From positions 1-64,000 of IMG/VR virus record IMGVR_UViG_3300028829_002978: a stretch of 64,000 bases of DNA; one strand, 5' to 3'. Of the stretch, positions 60,821 through 64,000 are shown piece by piece; position 1 is the first letter of the stretch, and every line of letters begins with the position of its first letter. The DNA is from a virus. Under the pieces are notes generated by a model. It made no database searches. It worked only from the letters and a program-made list of their open reading frames with translations, and was not told the origin of the DNA. Position numbers and translations under genes: made by a program.

Positions 60821-62776
60821 ATGTTAAATAGAATCAAACAAATCAAAGCAAACCTAAGAGTATCAAGTGAGATAAACAGTTCAATGATTAAATTAAGAAG
60901 CTTAGTTAGTACAGAGTATAACTTACAAGCAGAACTGATAGAAGCTTTTTTAGTATTAAACACACACGATAAAGCTATTGCGTCTGCAATGGATAAGATA
61001 ATAAATAGTAAAGAAGAGACAGAAATTCACAATGTGATCGCATCTCTAAGTTATGCAATACCAGCGTATGGTATTCCTATGTATCCATTATATTATGCAG
61101 ATAAAGTAAAGGTAGCGTTAGCTTCAGTTATTATGGTTGAGTATATAAAAGTGTATGGTGCTAGAGAAGACCAAACAATTAAAGTTATTAGAGGGAGATC
61201 TATTGGTGTAGATACTCACTATGTACAAGCATTAGACACAAATAAAGTGGAGAAGAACCTATTATATGGTATAGAATATATACCAGGTGTTATTAATACT
61301 AAACAAATTAAGACTAAACCGGGAGCTCCGAGATTGAAGCCTTGTAAAGTATTAAAAGAGACAGCTAGAGCTGTATCAAGTATGGCCTTAGAAATAGTAG
61401 ATGATATTTCATCTAATGATATACTAAATGAGTTAATGAAAGGTAAAGATTATCTATCAGTAATCAATCCAAAAGGTCGAGTACAAGAACATAGATTAGC
61501 AATGAAAGACAGATTTGAGACTTACGCAGAGATATTTGGTGAGATCCAAGAAGCTAGTAAATTAGGTATCTATTTAACAGTGTACTTCTGCTATAGAAAT
61601 AGAATGTACTATGATGTACCATTACAAGTATTAAACCCTCAATCTAAGATTGGTAAATATGTGTATCAAGCGCATAAACCAAGATTATTAACAGAAGAAG
61701 ATTACAATGAATTAGCATTTGCAGCAGCATCATCTACTAGTAGATGTACATTAGCAGAGGGTAGAGCTATGTTTGAAGCAAATGAAGATTCAATTAGAGA
61801 AGAACTATTAGCAGAGGAGAGCTTCCTAGACCTAACATATAATAAGAGACTATTAAATGCAATAGATGATTATAGAGTAGGATTACCTAGTAAATTCTTA
61901 TTGTTATTAGACTACACAACAGGTGGATTAATTCACTTTAGTAGTGGATACACTCAAGAAAAACAAGCTATGAAACTAAGTAATATAATAGAAGGTGAGA
62001 CAATGCAAGATACTCATCAAACAATGGCAAATGCTATTATTGATGTGGTAGGACTAGAAATATCTAGAAGTGATGCTAAGGTAATTAATCAGTCTATACT
62101 TGCTGGGGTATCACCTAAATCAGCTACAGAGAAGTTTAACAAACACTTTGGAGAAGAAGTAATAACTGAAGATCAATTAGTTAAAGTAGGTAGAGCAGTA
62201 TATGGTGGTACATTTGATGCATTTCACTCATATAACAAATGGGGAAAATCACTAGTAGATAACGACAATTCATCTCTTATGTTTACTATGAGTGATGGAG
62301 TTAAATGTATGTCAAGTGCATATATTAAAGGTCAAGAAGTTAAAGTATATGTGCCTACTACAAGTGGTATGAAACAAATGAGTATTCATAGAAATATGCC
62401 TTTGTTAATAGATAATAATAGTCATACACCATTATTAGTAGGGACAGATGCATCAGTTAAAATGAGTGGTTGGTTAGCAAATACTACACATGCGCATGAC
62501 GGTAAAGCTATTAGAAAGATCGCTGTTGCAATACATAAAGCAGGTCAAGTAGGTATCTTTATTCACGATAATATTGGAGCATTTGGTTCAGTACATGCAG
62601 ATGTAGTAAGACCTACAGCTAAAGCAGATGTACAAGAGAATTATGATAATAAATCATTCTTAGATATTCAAAGACAAGTTTCTGAGAATAGAAAAGGAGC
62701 ATCTATATCTGTTATGAGTTATTCTGTAAATGATGTAGAAGATTTTGAAATTAGTGATAATTTCTTACAAGCATAA
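60821..62776 (+). CDS. Single-subunit RNA polymerase (RNAPII-like, single chain)
   Basis: 651 residues with T7/N4-type motifs: motif A LLLDYTTGGLIHFSSG (Asp364; compare T7 DGSCSGIQHFSA), motif B with Arg416 and Lys420, the THAHDGKAIRK helix (T7 VHSQDGSHLRK), and motif C FIHDNIGAFGS (His582-Asp583). N4 RNAPII consists of two proteins, gp15 and gp16, whose combined size (about 670) is close to this single chain. At the place of T7 Tyr639 there is Ala428 before Gly429. It would transcribe middle genes. Confidence 0.85.
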   Translation: MLNRIKQIKANLRVSSEINSSMIKLRSLVSTEYNLQAELIEAFLVLNTHDKAIASAMDKIINSKEETEIHNVIASLSYAIPAYGIPMYPLYYADKVKVALASVIMVEYIKVYGAREDQTIKVIRGRSIGVDTHYVQALDTNKVEKNLLYGIEYIPGVINTKQIKTKPGAPRLKPCKVLKETARAVSSMALEIVDDISSNDILNELMKGKDYLSVINPKGRVQEHRLAMKDRFETYAEIFGEIQEASKLGIYLTVYFCYRNRMYYDVPLQVLNPQSKIGKYVYQAHKPRLLTEEDYNELAFAAASSTSRCTLAEGRAMFEANEDSIREELLAEESFLDLTYNKRLLNAIDDYRVGLPSKFLLLLDYTTGGLIHFSSGYTQEKQAMKLSNIIEGETMQDTHQTMANAIIDVVGLEISRSDAKVINQSILAGVSPKSATEKFNKHFGEEVITEDQLVKVGRAVYGGTFDAFHSYNKWGKSLVDNDNSSLMFTMSDGVKCMSSAYIKGQEVKVYVPTTSGMKQMSIHRNMPLLIDNNSHTPLLVGTDASVKMSGWLANTTHAHDGKAIRKIAVAIHKAGQVGIFIHDNIGAFGSVHADVVRPTAKADVQENYDNKSFLDIQRQVSENRKGASISVMSYSVNDVEDFEISDNFLQA

Positions 62777-62785
62777 AACTAATAT

Positions 62786-62803
62786 ATCAACCTTCGGGTT
62801 GGT
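62786..62803 (+). promoter_or_regulatory. Stable UUCG-type hairpin after the RNA polymerase gene
   Basis: Seven-pair stem closed by a C(TTCG)G tetraloop, ten bases after the stop codon. No T tract follows, so it may protect the 3' end of the mRNA or slow transcription. Confidence 0.6.
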
Positions 62804-63024
62804 GTAGAGGATAGAGTATAGCTTATTTATATAAGTTGTACTGTGTCTTTTGAGATATAAGCACCTAACAAGCTTTAGGTTAATTCTCAGCTGATACAAA
62901 CAAAGTACGTAAGTACACCGTAGCCATTACTTTAATGGTTAGATACGACATTTTTTAATGTTCGCATTCACTCTCTATAATAAATTATATTGGTATAAAA
63001 ATTAAAGAAAACAAAGGATTAGAA
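62804..63024 (+). other. Early intergenic region with stacked hairpins
   Basis: About 220 bases without a gene. Nested stem TGAGA/TCTCA around ACCTAA/TTAGGT (about 62850-62890), then an eight-pair hairpin with a three-base loop (62922-62929 with 62933-62940), and a TTGGTATAAA -10-like site at about 62990 ahead of the next gene. The short stem with three-base loop resembles the kind of promoter hairpin used by N4 vRNAP. Confidence 0.4.
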
Positions 63025-63333
63025 ATGCAACATAAAAATGAGTTATTACCTCTAGCGTATAAACAAGCTAAGGGAATCAAAGAAAAAATCGGAGAATTAG
63101 GTATCACTAAAGAGATGACACAAGATGCTAAAGATAAATTAACTATTAGTTTAGCAAAAGCTAAAGCAGAAGAAAGTGGTAAGCCATACACAGCTCATTT
63201 GAGCGGTATGGAATGGTATATAGAATCGTTGATTGCTAAATCTCAATTAGAAGACAAAGAGTTATTACAAACACAGTATGATGAGCTGCTTCCAGCAAAT
63301 TCATCTTTTGATGAGTTAGTAGGTATGTTGTAA
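63025..63333 (+). CDS. Early hypothetical protein
   Basis: 102 residues, Lys/Glu-rich, helical. AAAGGA before ATG 63025. The stop overlaps a 25-codon ORF (63333-63410) that starts AYYIAFDGTL, which resembles the first strand of HAD phosphatases but is too short to be functional alone. Confidence 0.6.
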   Translation: MQHKNELLPLAYKQAKGIKEKIGELGITKEMTQDAKDKLTISLAKAKAEESGKPYTAHLSGMEWYIESLIAKSQLEDKELLQTQYDELLPANSSFDELVGML

Positions 63334-63410
63334 TGGCCTATTATATAGCATTTGATGGCACATTATGTGAAACTGTCGAGCAAGTAAGAGAGTATAACGC
63401 TGGTAGATAA

Positions 63411-63441
63411 CAAAAGTTAACTACTTAAATGCTAACTTTTG
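63411..63441 (+). promoter_or_regulatory. Nine-pair hairpin
   Basis: Perfect stem 63411-63419 with 63433-63441, 13-base loop, no T tract. Lies directly after the tiny ORF ending at 63410. Confidence 0.5.
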
Positions 63442-63639
63442 CTTGGGTGTGTAAAATACCTAAGCTTTGGTTAGATACTAACGAGTATATATTGATGCTA
63501 ACTAAGATTAATATCAATATGTACGCAAAGGAATTAAATGAGGTAATTTTAATAGATGATTTGTAAAGGAATACAGGGGAAACAATCTGGAAATCATCGT
63601 TTAAGACTATTAATTAAACTAAATATAAAAGGATAAAAT

Positions 63640-63870
63640 ATGAAACGTAAAGTTCAACTAAGTGACGGAATAATTAGTGGTTTTGATAAAACTAAACTAT
63701 TAGGTCTAATGCCAGAGTTAGTGTTTAAACAGCGTAAAACTTATGATGAGTACTATTATATGGACTCTGAAACACCAGAAATTGAAGTTACAATATCACT
63801 ATTAAAGAATTTAAGTGAAATGTATTACCCTTCAACTGTTGATATCAAATATCTAACAATTAAATTATAA
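63640..63870 (+). CDS. Early hypothetical protein
   Basis: 76 residues, mixed alpha/beta, starts MKRKVQLSDGI with AAAGGA ribosome binding site. The 200 bases before it show only a 23-codon frame (63495-63566) and nothing else clear. Function unknown. Confidence 0.6.
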   Translation: MKRKVQLSDGIISGFDKTKLLGLMPELVFKQRKTYDEYYYMDSETPEIEVTISLLKNLSEMYYPSTVDIKYLTIKL

Positions 63871-63879
63871 GGATTTATA

Positions 63880-64000
63880 ATGATATTTATAATTAACAAT
63901 AAAGGTACACTAATCAAGGGTACAAAAGATGGTTGGAGAGTAACTCTTAAAAGAGGAGTTAGTTATTTAATCCCTTATAATGATAAGGATAATGGAACAG
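63880..64000 (+). CDS. Partial early gene running off the window
   Basis: ATG 63880 with AAGGA upstream; 40 codons (MIFIINNKGTLIKG, then GWRVTLKRGVSYLIPY) before the window edge. No family visible from this part. Confidence 0.5.
   Translation, partial: MIFIINNKGTLIKGTKDGWRVTLKRGVSYLIPYNDKDNGT

Noticed and set aside
63333-63410. HAD phosphatase (AYYIAFDGTLC)
   Set aside because: Only the first motif is present in 25 codons; it cannot fold as a HAD enzyme. It may be a remnant.
1-64000. CRISPR array, rRNA, integrase or insertion sequence
   Set aside because: No regularly spaced repeats, no rRNA-like stretch, and no recombinase or transposase motifs were seen in any predicted protein.

Overview
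This window is most of the genome of an N4-like podovirus (Schitoviridae type) of an AT-rich Gram-negative host. Four things support this: an N4-gp56-type major capsid protein; a giant virion protein with complete single-subunit RNA polymerase motifs (the N4 vRNAP position); a second T7/N4-type RNA polymerase in the early region; and a late block in the N4 gp50 to gp69 order. The host is not identified. Late promoters look like extended -10 sigma70 sites, and signal and lipobox sequences point to a Gram-negative host, so a low-GC group such as Campylobacterota is possible but is inference only.

Layout. 1-4.3 kb (+): a chain-like fusion ORF, then an exported small protein and a tellurite-type cassette (TerD, TerC, a small protein, TerB) closed by a terminator. 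4.3-9 kb (+): small genes, a tRNA-like element joined to about 470 bases of highly structured non-coding sequence, and a UvrD-like helicase followed by a second in-frame copy of its own C-terminus. 9-17 kb (+): MoxR-type AAA ATPase with its partner, a thymidylate-synthase-family enzyme with a dCMP-type active site, a MazG-like enzyme, dCMP deaminase, an AEP-type primase and a GIY-YIG nuclease. 17-28.4 kb (+): a family A DNA polymerase split into separate exonuclease and polymerase genes, a recombination trio (PD-(D/E)XK nuclease, RecA-like ATPase, probable SSB), a Tad2-like anti-Thoeris protein, class I ribonucleotide reductase and nucleotide pyrophosphohydrolase-like proteins.

28.4-59.5 kb (-): the late region. 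Read 5'->3' it runs GIY-YIG-like protein, small and large terminase, adaptor, collagen-like tail fibre, lysis genes (M15 endolysin, membrane protein, lipoprotein, PLA2-like protein), portal, scaffold, capsid, then an embedded acyl carrier protein / ketosynthase / acyltransferase cassette, and finally the ejected internal proteins ending in the vRNAP. 59.7-64 kb (+): an early region with small proteins and RNA polymerase II as a single chain; the last gene runs off the window.

How it works together (inference from N4): the injected vRNAP would transcribe early genes, the phage RNAPII the middle genes, and host RNA polymerase the late minus-strand genes. The extended -10 sites in front of several late genes fit this. 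The most unusual content is the ACP/ketosynthase/acyltransferase cassette inside the virion operon, the tRNA-linked structured RNA, the compact vRNAP with a zincin motif, the dCMP-type TS homologue, the Ter cassette, and the ORF built from in-frame units each carrying its own ribosome binding site.
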